The position numbers were made by a program, and so were the translations under genes. Below, one piece after another: positions 1 to 7,875 of a DNA stretch of 64,000 nucleotides; positions within the stretch are counted from its first letter, which is position 1, and the number at the start of each line of letters is the position of its first letter. The stretch is from contig NZ_CP149574.1 in the NCBI RefSeq assembly GCF_037890675.1, positions 3,014,874 to 3,078,873 of the forward strand, written 5' to 3'. Below the pieces are notes generated by a model, which saw nothing but the letters and a program-made list of their open reading frames with translations, had not been told where the DNA came from and did no database searches. The DNA comes from Methylovirgula sp. 4M-Z18 (GTDB lineage Bacteria > Pseudomonadota > Alphaproteobacteria > Rhizobiales > Beijerinckiaceae).

Positions 1-318
1 GGCAAGCCGTTCACCACCAACCATCAGGTCGGCGTGGAATGGCCGCGGCACGGCCGCCTGTCGCGCACGGTGGAGCGGGCGGATGCGCTGGAAAAGATCC
101 TGGCCAACCGGAAACTCGATGGCGACAGCCTGACCGCAGCCTTTCTGCAGCCCCCCTTGCTGGCGACCAGCTATGCGGAAGGTTTCGGCACCGTCTACAC
201 CGCCGCCTACCGCCCGGCAGAAGGCGCGATGACCCTGCTGTGGCCCGGCCAACCGGAGCGGCGCTGGACCTTCCAGGACTATAAGCAGATCGAATTCGAA
301 GTGTCTTACCCGGATTGA
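1..318 (+). CDS. C45-type (acyl-CoA:6-APA acyltransferase / choloylglycine hydrolase-like) protein, C-terminal part
   Basis: The reading frame is open from the first base, so the 5' end lies outside the window; only about 105 C-terminal residues are visible. Motifs such as TNHQVGVEW near the start and YAEGFGTVYTAAYRP with LLWPG near the end resemble the C-terminal half of C45 / linear-amide C-N hydrolases. These are Ntn-type hydrolases that use an N-terminal nucleophile exposed by self-cleavage. The nucleophile and cleavage site are not in the window, so activity and substrate cannot be judged. It precedes the FGGY kinase by about 250 bases, with no evidence of co-transcription. The family call comes from remembered motif similarity only. 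Confidence 0.55.
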   Translation, partial: GKPFTTNHQVGVEWPRHGRLSRTVERADALEKILANRKLDGDSLTAAFLQPPLLATSYAEGFGTVYTAAYRPAEGAMTLLWPGQPERRWTFQDYKQIEFEVSYPD

Positions 319-570
319 AATTCGATCGCTCCTATCTCGCTTCCCTGGGACCTGTGACAAAGCGCCAACGCCGGCTCGATTGACGTGCGCGCAGTTCGCC
401 GTCTTTAGTCAGGAACGACGGAATCGAAATCCTGGATTTCGCGCGCGCAGTTCTCACGCGAACGGACAACGACATGACCGAGATCTGCGTCGCGCGCTCC
501 AGGTGAAAAAACATTTTGGTGCCAGACAGTAGCTAAAGAACGTTCGGTCGCGATCTGGGGGGAGAGTCTT

Positions 571-2178
571 ATGGGCGCGCATTTTATCGGCGTAGATGTC
601 GGCACCGGTTCCGCCCGCGCGGGCGTTTTCGACGGCGCGGGAAAATCGCTCGCCGCCGCGAGCCATCCGATCCGCATCTGGCGCCCGCATCCGCTGCATG
701 CGGAACAATCGAGCGCCGACATCTGGCAGGCGGTGTGCGCCTCCGTTCGCAAGGCGATCGCTGACGCCGCGATTGAGCCCGGAAGCGTCGCGGGCATCGG
801 GTTCGATGCGACATGCTCGCTCGTCGTGCTCGATGGGAGCGGAAATTCCCTTGCGGTGAATGCCGAGGGCGAGGCGGAGCGCGACATCATCTTGTGGATG
901 GATCACCGCGCGCGCGGACAGGCCGAGCGGATTAACACAGCCGGCGCGCATGTGCTCGACTATGTCGGCGGCCGCATCTCGCCCGAGATGGAAACGCCGA
1001 AGCTGCTGTGGCTTGCCGAAAACCTGCCCGACACATTTGCGAAAGCAGGGCACTTTCTCGACCTTGCGGATTTCCTGACCTGGCGATCGAGCGGCAGCCT
1101 GATCCGTTCGACCTGCACGGTCACCTGCAAATGGACCTATCTGGCGCACGAAAAGCGCTGGGACAGTGCCTATTTCGATCGCATCGGTCTTGGCTCTTTG
1201 AGCGCAGCGGACTTTGCCCGCATCGGCGCCCACATTGCCGATCCTAGCACGAGGCTCGGCGCCGGATTGACCGAACAGGCGGCGGCCGAACTCGGCCTGC
1301 GCGTTGGAACTCCGGTCGCAACCGGCATCATTGACGCGCATGCAGGCGCGGTCGGAACGCTGGGTGCAAAGAATCTTCCCGGCGCGCTCGAAGACCGGCT
1401 CGCCTATGTCTTCGGCACATCGGCCTGCACGCTGAATGTCACGAAAGATCCCGTTTTCGTACCGGGCGTATGGGGTCCCTATTATTCGGCGCTTATTCCC
1501 GGCCTGTGGCTGAACGAGGGCGGGCAATCCGCCGCCGGCGCGGCGATGGATTACCTCATTCGGTTGCATCCCAATGCTGGTCGAATCGAAGAAAAGGCCA
1601 GGGCCGCAGGCATAAGTCCGATCCAATATCTGGAACAGCAGGCCCGCGAGCTTCTGGAGGCGCGCGCGTTCCCCGACATCGTGAAGGGGCTGCATATCGT
1701 GCCGGAATTCATCGGCAATCGCGCGCCGTTTGCCGATCCGGACGCGCGGGCGGTGATCGCCGGGCTCGGTCTCGACGACGACGAAACCAGTCTCGTCCGG
1801 CTCTATCTCGCCGGGACCGCATCGATCGGTTATGGCCTGCGCCAGATTCTCGACGCCTTGGCCGGGAAGGGAACGACAATTTCCACCGTGGTGGTCAGCG
1901 GCGGTGCGGCGCGCAGCGCGCTGGTCCGGCGCATCCTTGCCGATGCCGCGAATATCACCATCGCAAGCGTCGATACCGACGAGCCGGTGCTACTCGGGTC
2001 GGCGATGCTGGCGGCGGTTGCAGCGGGTCACGTGCGCGAGATCAGCGACGCGATGATGACCATGTCCTCGGCGCACGAATTGCTGGAGCCCGATCCGCGA
2101 TATCTTGCCGTTCACGCCCAGCGCTATGCCGCCTTTCAGGATTTGCAGGCGGCCTACAGACAATGCCGCGCCGTGTAA
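571..2178 (+). CDS. FGGY-family pentulose kinase (D-ribulokinase-like)
   Basis: A 535-residue sugar kinase of the FGGY family, which phosphorylates ketopentoses or related sugars with ATP in the cytoplasm. The N-terminal phosphate loop IGVDVGTGSARAGVFD (about residues 6-21), the catalytic-Asp segment GIIDAHAGA (about 252-260), FGTSACTLNV (about 283-292) and the C-terminal VVSGGAARS adenosine loop are all present. The overall pattern is closer to D-ribulokinase/FGGY proteins than to xylulokinase or glycerol kinase, but the substrate cannot be read from sequence. The start ATG follows a very strong Shine-Dalgarno GGGGGGAGAG. It is co-oriented with, but 200 bases upstream of, phnC, and the Pho-box-like site lies between them, so it is probably a separate transcript. 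Confidence 0.85.
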   Translation: MGAHFIGVDVGTGSARAGVFDGAGKSLAAASHPIRIWRPHPLHAEQSSADIWQAVCASVRKAIADAAIEPGSVAGIGFDATCSLVVLDGSGNSLAVNAEGEAERDIILWMDHRARGQAERINTAGAHVLDYVGGRISPEMETPKLLWLAENLPDTFAKAGHFLDLADFLTWRSSGSLIRSTCTVTCKWTYLAHEKRWDSAYFDRIGLGSLSAADFARIGAHIADPSTRLGAGLTEQAAAELGLRVGTPVATGIIDAHAGAVGTLGAKNLPGALEDRLAYVFGTSACTLNVTKDPVFVPGVWGPYYSALIPGLWLNEGGQSAAGAAMDYLIRLHPNAGRIEEKARAAGISPIQYLEQQARELLEARAFPDIVKGLHIVPEFIGNRAPFADPDARAVIAGLGLDDDETSLVRLYLAGTASIGYGLRQILDALAGKGTTISTVVVSGGAARSALVRRILADAANITIASVDTDEPVLLGSAMLAAVAAGHVREISDAMMTMSSAHELLEPDPRYLAVHAQRYAAFQDLQAAYRQCRAV

Positions 2179-2323
2179 CGAACAGAGAGTCTTATCGCGC
2201 CTGCCGTGATCGCGCGCGATAGGCTTGCGCGATAGCGCCACCGCGCTCGCCGTCTCGACACACAAAGCGACGGTTCACACAAACACACAGCGCGGTAAAA
2301 CAGCGGTCTGCAGGCCGTTTATG

Positions 2324-2341
2324 CTGTCACATGCGCGTCAC
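2324..2341 (+). promoter_or_regulatory. Pho-box-like PhoB site upstream of phnC
   Basis: CTGTCAC (2324-2330) and GCGTCAC (2335-2341) are two 7-bp direct repeats separated by 4 bp, giving the 11-bp periodicity of a Pho box, whose consensus unit is CTGTCAT/C. The match is 6/7 and 5/7. The site sits 36 bp before the phnC start, where a PhoB-activated promoter is expected for a phosphonate importer. An imperfect palindrome, GGTCTGCAGGCC (2305-2316), just upstream could be a degenerate PhnF site, but it lacks the central GTnTAnAC. Confidence 0.5.
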
Positions 2342-2345
2342 CCCT

Positions 2346-2371
2346 CCTCGTTACGTTTTGAGCGAACGAGG
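2346..2371 (+). promoter_or_regulatory. Hairpin overlapping the phnC Shine-Dalgarno
   Basis: CCTCGTT (2346-2352) and AACGAGG (2365-2371) are perfect 7-bp inverted repeats with a 12-nt loop. The right arm contains the GAGG that serves as ribosome-binding site for phnC (ATG 2377). Folding of the leader could therefore limit translation of the ATPase. Only the pairing is seen; the regulatory effect is inferred. Confidence 0.4.
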
Positions 2372-2376
2372 TCATT

Positions 2377-3180
2377 ATGCTTGCCATCAAGGGTGTCAGC
2401 AAAAGCTACAGCGGCCACAAGGCGGTCAGCGAGCTTTCCGTGGAGATTGCACCGGGAAGTTTCGTTGGCGTGATCGGCCGTTCGGGTGCTGGCAAGTCGA
2501 CCCTGCTGCGCATGATCAACCGGCTCGACGAGCCAACCAGCGGCACGATCCTCTTCGGCGATCTCGACGTCACCGCTCTGCGCGGCGCGGCCTTACGGGA
2601 TTGGCGCCGCCGCTGCGCCATGATCTTTCAGCAGTTCAACCTGACCGGCCGTCTGGACGTGCTCACCAATGTGTTGATGGGCCGCCTCGCCAGCGCGCCG
2701 GCCTGGCGCTCGATGCTGCGCATGTGGGGCGATGATGACCGCGCCATCGCGCTTGCGGCGCTCGAACAATTCGACATCGCCAATTTGGCGGCGCGGCGCG
2801 CCGACCAACTCTCTGGCGGCCAGCAGCAACGGGTCGCCATTTGCCGCGCCCTCGTGCAAGAGCCGGACATCATTCTAGCCGACGAGCCGATCGCCTCGCT
2901 CGACCCGCGCAACACGAAGATCGTGATGGATGCGCTGTTGCGTATCAACAAGCATTTCGGCATCACGGTTCTATGCAACCTGCATTCGCTCGATCTGGCG
3001 CGCGCCTATTGCGATCGCCTGATCGGCATGGCCGCCGGCCGCGTGGTCTTTGACGGTGCACCCTCGGCCTTGACCACCGATATCGCGCGCGACCTCTACG
3101 GCCTTGAGGCAAACGAAGTCCTCGACTCTCCCGTTCCTGCACCCGCAACCGACGGGGCAGCGATTCCGGCCGTCGCCTGA
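2377..3180 (+). CDS. phnC: Phosphonate ABC transporter ATP-binding protein PhnC
   Basis: A 267-residue ABC ATPase that energises phosphonate import. Walker A is GRSGAGKST (about residues 35-43). The signature [15 protein letters not shown] and Walker B IILADEP are followed by the D-loop SLDP. The usual H-loop is [14 protein letters not shown]. The segment [20 protein letters not shown] is characteristic of PhnC rather than general ABC subunits. It is the first gene of phnC-D-E-E, and its leader carries the Pho-box-like repeat and a hairpin over the ribosome-binding site. The C-terminal 20 residues, rich in Ala and Pro, are not part of the fold. Confidence 0.96.
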   Translation: MLAIKGVSKSYSGHKAVSELSVEIAPGSFVGVIGRSGAGKSTLLRMINRLDEPTSGTILFGDLDVTALRGAALRDWRRRCAMIFQQFNLTGRLDVLTNVLMGRLASAPAWRSMLRMWGDDDRAIALAALEQFDIANLAARRADQLSGGQQQRVAICRALVQEPDIILADEPIASLDPRNTKIVMDALLRINKHFGITVLCNLHSLDLARAYCDRLIGMAAGRVVFDGAPSALTTDIARDLYGLEANEVLDSPVPAPATDGAAIPAVA

Positions 3181-3227
3181 GCGCGGTCCGCACGTTCTTT
3201 ACTCGGCTGAACATCAAAGAGGATGTT

Positions 3228-4142
3228 ATGATCAATCGTCGTATCATGATGACAAGCTTGGCCGCGGGCCTCATCGCGCCGGCCTTCCGTTCCGCTTTCG
3301 CGCAGGAGTGGAAAGCGAAATATCCGGAGCTCATCTTCGCGATCATTCCGGAGGAAAACGCCTCGGGAACCGTGGAGCGCTACACGCCCTTCTGCGCCTA
3401 TCTCAGCCGCGAGATCGGCACCAAGGTCACCTTGCGCGTGGTGCAGGATTATGCAGCCCTCATCGAAGGCCAGAAATCGGAACAGATCCATGTCGGCTGG
3501 TATGGCCCCGCATCCTACGCCCGCGCCTATCTCACCGGCGCGAAGATCACGCCCTTCGTGATCGAAGTCTCCAGCGGCGGCATCAAGGGCTATTATTCGG
3601 TCTTCTACGTGAAGAAGGATTCGCCCTATCAATCCGTCGCCGATCTCAAGGGCAAGAACCTCGGCCTCGTCGATCCGAACTCGACCTCGGGCAATAACGT
3701 GCCGCGCTTCGTCCTCGATAAAATGGGCATCGATCCGGACAAGTATTTCAACAAGGTCGTCTACACCGGCAGCCATGAAAATGCCGTTCTGGCCGTCCAG
3801 CAAGGCACTGTCGATGTCGCCGCCAATTGGTGGAACAGCGACGATGATTCCAACCTGACCCGCATGGCCAAGAAGGGCATGGTGAACAAGGACGATTTCC
3901 GCATCATCTATAAGTCGGACATCATCGTGAATTCGCCCATCGCCTATCTCGACAGCCTCCCCGAAGATCTGAAGGCCAAAATCAAACAAGCCTTCCTCGA
4001 AGCGGCCACCAAGGACAAAGACGCCTACGCCAAATTGTCCGACGGCAAGGACGACCCGTTCCAGCCGGTCGATCACAGCGCCTATGAACCCGTCGTGAAC
4101 CTGGTGAAGTTCATCGACGGCCTGCGCAAGAAGAACGGCTAA
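3228..4142 (+). CDS. phnD: Phosphonate ABC transporter periplasmic substrate-binding protein PhnD
   Basis: A 304-residue periplasmic binding protein that captures phosphonates for the PhnCE importer. It starts with a signal peptide (MINRRIMMTSLAAGLIAP...FAQE), with likely cleavage after about residue 26. The mature part has features of the family: IPEENASGTVERYTPFCAYL near the start and the ligand-pocket segment VGWYGPASYARAY. LGLVDPNSTSGNNVPRF and TGSHENAVLAVQQGTVDVAANWW follow downstream. The ligand is a phosphonate of unknown preference. It lies 47 bases after phnC with ribosome-binding site AAAGAGG. A stable hairpin follows the gene and probably makes PhnD more abundant than the permeases. 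Confidence 0.95.
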   Translation: MINRRIMMTSLAAGLIAPAFRSAFAQEWKAKYPELIFAIIPEENASGTVERYTPFCAYLSREIGTKVTLRVVQDYAALIEGQKSEQIHVGWYGPASYARAYLTGAKITPFVIEVSSGGIKGYYSVFYVKKDSPYQSVADLKGKNLGLVDPNSTSGNNVPRFVLDKMGIDPDKYFNKVVYTGSHENAVLAVQQGTVDVAANWWNSDDDSNLTRMAKKGMVNKDDFRIIYKSDIIVNSPIAYLDSLPEDLKAKIKQAFLEAATKDKDAYAKLSDGKDDPFQPVDHSAYEPVVNLVKFIDGLRKKNG

Positions 4143-4166
4143 AGCACGTCCGTTCCGATGCTCCAG

Positions 4167-4195
4167 AAGCCCCGCTGCCCGGTGGCAGCGGGCTT
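4167..4195 (+). terminator. Intra-operon hairpin between phnD and phnE (attenuator-like)
   Basis: AAGCCCCGCTGCC (4167-4179) pairs with GGCAGCGGGCTT (4184-4195), with one bulged C and a CGGT tetraloop, followed only by TTTAAAA. It resembles the partial terminators or 3'-end stabilisers often found after binding-protein genes in ABC operons. It would allow high PhnD with lower permease expression while some transcripts read on into phnE. Confidence 0.6.
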
Positions 4196-4212
4196 TAAAA
4201 GGACAGCACAGA

Positions 4213-5082
4213 TTGCCGCAGACCATCGCCACGCTGCCCGAGCCGCAAGCGCGGGCGCTCATGCAAGCCTATCAACAGGCCGTCGCCGCCAAGCGCCGCG
4301 TGACATTGCTCGGCGGCCTCGTCCTCATCTGCCTCATGGCCGCAGCCGGCTGGATGGCGGAACTCAATCCGTTTAAGCTCGTGCGGCGGATCGGCTATTT
4401 CACCGACTATTTCAACCAGATGGCCCATCTGCAGGACGGGCCATGGGTGTTCAGCGATCCGGGCGAATGGTTTTGGGGCCTGAAAAAATGGCTGCTGCTG
4501 CTCGGAGACACATTGCTGATGGCCTATGCCGGCACGCTCGTCGGCGCGATCGGCGCGTTTTGCCTGTGTTTCCTCGCGACGAAAAATCTCGTGCGCTCGG
4601 CGCCCTTGCGCTTCTGCATTCGGCGCCTGCTCGAATTTCTCCGCACGGTGCCCGACATCGTCTTCGCGCTGATTTTCGTCTGGGCCTTTCAGCTTGGCCC
4701 CCTGCCCGGCGTCCTCGCGATCATGGTGCACACCACCGGCGCCTTGGGCAAACTGTTTTCCGAAGTGGTCGAGAACATCGACATGAAACCGCTGCATGGC
4801 ATTGCCGCCAGCGGCGGCTCGTGGTTTCACCAAATTCGCTTCGGCGTTCTGCCGCAGGTGCTTTCTAATTTCGTGAGCTATGCGCTATTGCGCTTCGAGG
4901 TGAACGTGCGCGGCGCGACGGTCTTGGGCTTCGTCGGCGCCGGCGGCATCGGCATGACGCTCTACGAAGCGATCGAAAAATCCTACTACTCGGACATCAG
5001 CGCAATCCTGATCCTCATCATCGTGACGGTGATGGTGATCGATTATGCGACCGAGATTTTGCGGCATCGGCTGCTGGGGTGA
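4213..5082 (+). CDS. phnE: Phosphonate ABC transporter permease PhnE (first copy)
   Basis: An inner-membrane permease of 289 residues with about six hydrophobic segments (for example near residues 33-47, 98-120, 150-170 and 260-285). The coupling-loop motif FSEVVENIDMKPLHGIAASGGSWFHQIRFGVLPQV contacts the PhnC ATPase. The start is taken as TTG at 4213 because AAGGA lies 10 bases upstream; an in-frame ATG at 4261 has no comparable ribosome-binding site. The stop TGA is followed one base later by the second permease. The two PhnE proteins probably form a heterodimeric channel, as in many Rhizobiales phn operons. Confidence 0.93.
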   Translation: MPQTIATLPEPQARALMQAYQQAVAAKRRVTLLGGLVLICLMAAAGWMAELNPFKLVRRIGYFTDYFNQMAHLQDGPWVFSDPGEWFWGLKKWLLLLGDTLLMAYAGTLVGAIGAFCLCFLATKNLVRSAPLRFCIRRLLEFLRTVPDIVFALIFVWAFQLGPLPGVLAIMVHTTGALGKLFSEVVENIDMKPLHGIAASGGSWFHQIRFGVLPQVLSNFVSYALLRFEVNVRGATVLGFVGAGGIGMTLYEAIEKSYYSDISAILILIIVTVMVIDYATEILRHRLLG

Positions 5083-5083
5083 A

Positions 5084-5947
5084 ATGATGGCGCCCAACGT
5101 AAACCGCTTCCCCGATCTTGCCGCCGTCCGCGCCCGGCACGCCGCGCTGCTCGCGCCGAATTGGCGGCGCCGCGCCGGTGCGGTCCTCGTTCCCGCCGGT
5201 CTTGCCGCCCTTCTGCTGTTCAGCCTGGCGCATCTCGATTTTTCGCCGGAGCGGATCGTCTCGGGCCTCGGTCGTCTCGGCATGATCCCGCGCCTGATGC
5301 TGCCGCCGAACCCCGGAACGTGGGAGCGCTTCGGCCTCTTCGCTTACGCGCTCGGCGAAACGCTGGCGATTTCGCTGCTCGGCACGCTGCTTGCGGCGGT
5401 GCTTGCTTTTCCCTTGAGCCTGGCGGCGGCGCGCAACGTCATGGCCAGCGGGATTTTACGCTTTCTGACGCGCCGCAGCCTCGATACATTGCGCGGCATC
5501 GATACGCTCGTTTGGGCGCTGATCTGGATCAAAGTCGTCGGCCTTGGCCCCTTCGCCGGTGTTCTCGCGATCATGTGCTCCGATCTCGGCGGCTTCGGCA
5601 AATTGTTTTCCGAGGCGATGGAAGCGACGGACAGGAAGGCGAGCGAAGGCGTGATGTCGACCGGCGGCTCGCATCTGCAGGCGGTGCGGCTCGGCCTCAT
5701 CCCGCAGGTTCTGCCGGTCATTGCGAGCCAGATGCTGTATTTCTTCGAGTCCAATATCCGCTCGGCGACCGTGATCGGCATCGTCGGTGCTGGCGGCATC
5801 GGCTCCTATATGTCGGAACTGATCAAGACCGACGAATGGCAGCAAGTGGCGTTTCTCATCCTGATGCTGCTCGTGATCGTCGCAATGGTCGATGTGATTT
5901 CCACGCGGCTGCGCTTCGCCATCATCGGCGACAAGCCGGTCGTCTGA
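5084..5947 (+). CDS. phnE: Phosphonate ABC transporter permease PhnE (second copy)
   Basis: A 287-residue second permease partner, related to the first (shared pattern FSEA/VxE...G...STGG/ASGGS and RSATVxGxVGAGGIG). ATG at 5084 or 5087 is chosen because TGGGGTGA lies just upstream and the gene abuts the stop of the first phnE; a longer in-frame ATG at 5045 would overlap it by 38 bases. Membrane segments include about residues 30-50, 80-105, 135-160 and 245-270. The gene ends 10 bases from the convergent phnF stop, leaving no room for a separate terminator. Confidence 0.92.
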   Translation: MMAPNVNRFPDLAAVRARHAALLAPNWRRRAGAVLVPAGLAALLLFSLAHLDFSPERIVSGLGRLGMIPRLMLPPNPGTWERFGLFAYALGETLAISLLGTLLAAVLAFPLSLAAARNVMASGILRFLTRRSLDTLRGIDTLVWALIWIKVVGLGPFAGVLAIMCSDLGGFGKLFSEAMEATDRKASEGVMSTGGSHLQAVRLGLIPQVLPVIASQMLYFFESNIRSATVIGIVGAGGIGSYMSELIKTDEWQQVAFLILMLLVIVAMVDVISTRLRFAIIGDKPVV

Positions 5948-5957
5948 ACGACCGTGC

Positions 5958-6737
5958 TCAAAACCCCTCGCGCGCCAGCAAGAACTCGATGCGCTCCGGA
6001 TTGAACGCGCTTTCCACCAGATGCAGCGGCGTGCCATCGCCGAGCCCGTCGATACTGATCGACACAAGAATCGGCGCACCGACGGCGATGTCCAGCCGCG
6101 CCGCCTCGGACTTGCCGGCGCCGCGCGCGAGAATGCGCGTCGACAGGCGCTCATAATCCTCGATGCCGTAGGATTTCAGCATGGCGGTGATCGACGCGCC
6201 AGCGCGCACGATGGCTTCCGGCAAGCCCGCAAAGCGCGCGGCCGACACGTGGTGGATTGAAAAGGAAACGGGCTTTGCATCGGCAGCGCTCAGGGTTTGA
6301 AACCGCCAGACGGATGTACCGGACGGCAGCTTGAGCGCGGCCGCCACATCGGCCTGCGCGCTGATCGAACGCGCGTTCAGTAAGAGACGGTTTGATGCGG
6401 CAATGCCGGCGCCGCGCAAGTTGGCGCTGAACGACACGCGCCGCCCCAGCCGATAGAGGAGCGGGCGCTGGCGCACGAAGCTGCCGCGCCCCTGCTCCAC
6501 CGAAATGAAGCCCTGCTCCTGCAAATGATGAAAGGCGCGGCGCACCGTATGGCGGTTGACGCCATGGGCCTCGGCAAGATCGAGCACGGTCGGCAGCGCA
6601 TCGCCCTCAGCGAGTTCGCCGCTGCGAATCCGTGCGAGCAGCGTATCGGCGATCGTCTTCCAAGCCGGCCCTGCGCCGGATGGGGGAATGCCGCCTCCAT
6701 TCGGAACGGGCTTTTCTGCCGGGGCGTCCTGTGTCAT
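5958..6737 (-). CDS. phnF: GntR/HutC-family repressor PhnF of the C-P lyase genes
   Basis: A regulator of about 259 residues with an N-terminal GntR winged helix (LLARIRSGELAEGDALPTVLDLAEAHGVNRHTVRRAFHHL) and a C-terminal UTRA ligand-binding domain typical of the HutC subfamily. The frame stays open to 6818. The ATG at 6737 is preferred because it places the palindromic operator at 6752-6767 upstream of the gene, in the phnF/phnG divergent promoter region. It is expected to repress phnG onward, and probably itself, until a phosphonate-derived ligand or phosphate starvation relieves it. The ligand is unknown. It is convergent with phnE. Confidence 0.9.
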   Translation of the reverse strand: MTQDAPAEKPVPNGGGIPPSGAGPAWKTIADTLLARIRSGELAEGDALPTVLDLAEAHGVNRHTVRRAFHHLQEQGFISVEQGRGSFVRQRPLLYRLGRRVSFSANLRGAGIAASNRLLLNARSISAQADVAAALKLPSGTSVWRFQTLSAADAKPVSFSIHHVSAARFAGLPEAIVRAGASITAMLKSYGIEDYERLSTRILARGAGKSEAARLDIAVGAPILVSISIDGLGDGTPLHLVESAFNPERIEFLLAREGF

Positions 6738-6751
6738 AAAGACGTTACTCG

Positions 6752-6767
6752 AAAGGTCTAGACCTTT
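6752..6767. promoter_or_regulatory. PhnF operator palindrome in the phnF-phnG gap
   Basis: AAAGGTCTAGACCTTT is a perfect 16-bp palindrome. Its core GTCTAGAC fits the HutC-subfamily operator rule GTnTAnAC. It lies 15 bp before the phnF ATG (6737) and 33 bp before the phnG ATG (6800), so one bound PhnF dimer could control both divergent transcripts. The position and core match are seen; PhnF binding is inferred from the subfamily rule. Confidence 0.85.
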
Positions 6768-6799
6768 TGGCGTTTTAAGATCCGGACTTGGAGCTGTCA

Positions 6800-7261
6800 A
6801 TGACCGCTGTGTCCCCACCCGACAGGACCCCGCGCCAGCGCTGGATGGCGGTGTTGGCGCGCGCCACCCAGGCGGAACTGGAGGCCATTTTCCATCGGCT
6901 CGGCGGCGAGCCGCCCCATCAGATGTTGAAGGCGCCAGAATGCGCCACGCTGATGGTCGAGGGGCGGACCGGCGGGAGCGGCCAGCGCTTCAATCTCGGC
7001 GAGGCCACATTGACGCGCTGTGTGGTCCGACTCGACGAGGGTCAGGTCGGCTTTTCCTACGCGCTTGGCCGCGACAAGCGCAAAGCGCGCCTCGCCGCCT
7101 TGCTCGATGCCCTGCTGCAGGCGCCGGAGCGGCAAGAGGTTTTGCTCAACGAGACCGTCGCCCCCTTGGCCGCGCGACAGGAGGCGGCGCGCGCCGAGGA
7201 CCGGCGTCAAGCCGCTGCGACGAAAGTCGATTTCTTCACCCTGGTACGAGGCGACGGCTGA
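6800..7261 (+). CDS. phnG: C-P lyase core subunit PhnG
   Basis: A 153-residue subunit of the PhnGHIJ core complex. With PhnI it helps couple the phosphonate to ribose, displacing adenine from ATP. RQRWMAVLARA near the start, PEC-x-TLMVEGRTGGSGQRFNLGEATLTRCVVRL in the middle and GYALGRDKR-like FSYALGRDKRKARLAAL are family features. ATG 6800 is preferred over the TTG at 6788 because GGAG lies six bases upstream. The stop overlaps the phnH ATG by one base, indicating translational coupling. It is the first gene of the divergent phnGHIJKLM-DUF1045 operon under the palindromic operator. Confidence 0.94.
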   Translation: MTAVSPPDRTPRQRWMAVLARATQAELEAIFHRLGGEPPHQMLKAPECATLMVEGRTGGSGQRFNLGEATLTRCVVRLDEGQVGFSYALGRDKRKARLAALLDALLQAPERQEVLLNETVAPLAARQEAARAEDRRQAAATKVDFFTLVRGDG

Positions 7262-7875
7262 TGGAGACGCAGAAGGATTTGACGCAAGGCTTTGCCGCGC
7301 CCGTCTTCGACGCGCAGAAAGTCTTCCGCGCGGTTCTCGGCGCCCTCTCCACGCCCGGCCGGATTTTCGCGCTCAACGACCTGCGGCTCCAGCCGCCGGA
7401 CGAGCTTCCCCTCGCGGCGGCGGCAATGCTGCTGACCCTTGCCGACCACGAGACACCGGTCTGGTGGCCGGCCGCGCTCAGCGCCGGCGCCGCGCCGCGC
7501 TGGCTCACCTTCCATACCGGCGCACGCGTGGCGCGCAACGTCGCCGAGGCGCGTTTCGCCCTTCTCGACGGGGCGGCAGACAACCCGCCACTCAGCGCTT
7601 TCGATTCCGGCGAGGACCGCTATCCCGACCGGGCGGCAACGCTGATCCTTCTGTGCTCTTCGCTCGACGGCGGCGAACCGGTCGTGCTGCGCGGGCCTGG
7701 CATTGACGGGTCCGCGATTGCCGCGCCGCAAGGCCTGCCTGCCGATTTCTGGGCACAAACGGCCGCCAATCAAGCGCGCTTTCCCCTGGGCGTCGATTTT
7801 CTCTTCGCGTCGGGCGACGGGCTTTTCGGCCTGCCGCGTTCGACCCAGATCTCCATGCCGAAAGGAGCCGCATAA
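7261..7875 (+). CDS. phnH: C-P lyase core subunit PhnH
   Basis: A 204-residue core subunit with a PLP-transferase-like fold but no known catalytic residue; it forms the PhnGHIJ complex. Recognised features are FDAQKVFRAVLGALSTPGRI near the N-terminus, LLTLADHETPVWW, and PLGVDFLFASGDGLFGLPRSTQI at the end. The start overlaps the phnG stop (TGATG) and the stop overlaps the phnI start (TAATG), so translation of the three is linked. The length is normal for the family. Confidence 0.95.
   Translation: METQKDLTQGFAAPVFDAQKVFRAVLGALSTPGRIFALNDLRLQPPDELPLAAAAMLLTLADHETPVWWPAALSAGAAPRWLTFHTGARVARNVAEARFALLDGAADNPPLSAFDSGEDRYPDRAATLILLCSSLDGGEPVVLRGPGIDGSAIAAPQGLPADFWAQTAANQARFPLGVDFLFASGDGLFGLPRSTQISMPKGAA

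Noticed and set aside
454-1695. 413-residue minus-strand ORF opposite the FGGY kinase
   Set aside because: Low-complexity, antisense to a gene with clear motifs and a strong ribosome-binding site.
2305-2316. GGTCTGCAGGCC as a second PhnF operator
   Set aside because: It is nearly palindromic but lacks the GTnTAnAC core, so it is mentioned only as a degenerate possibility.
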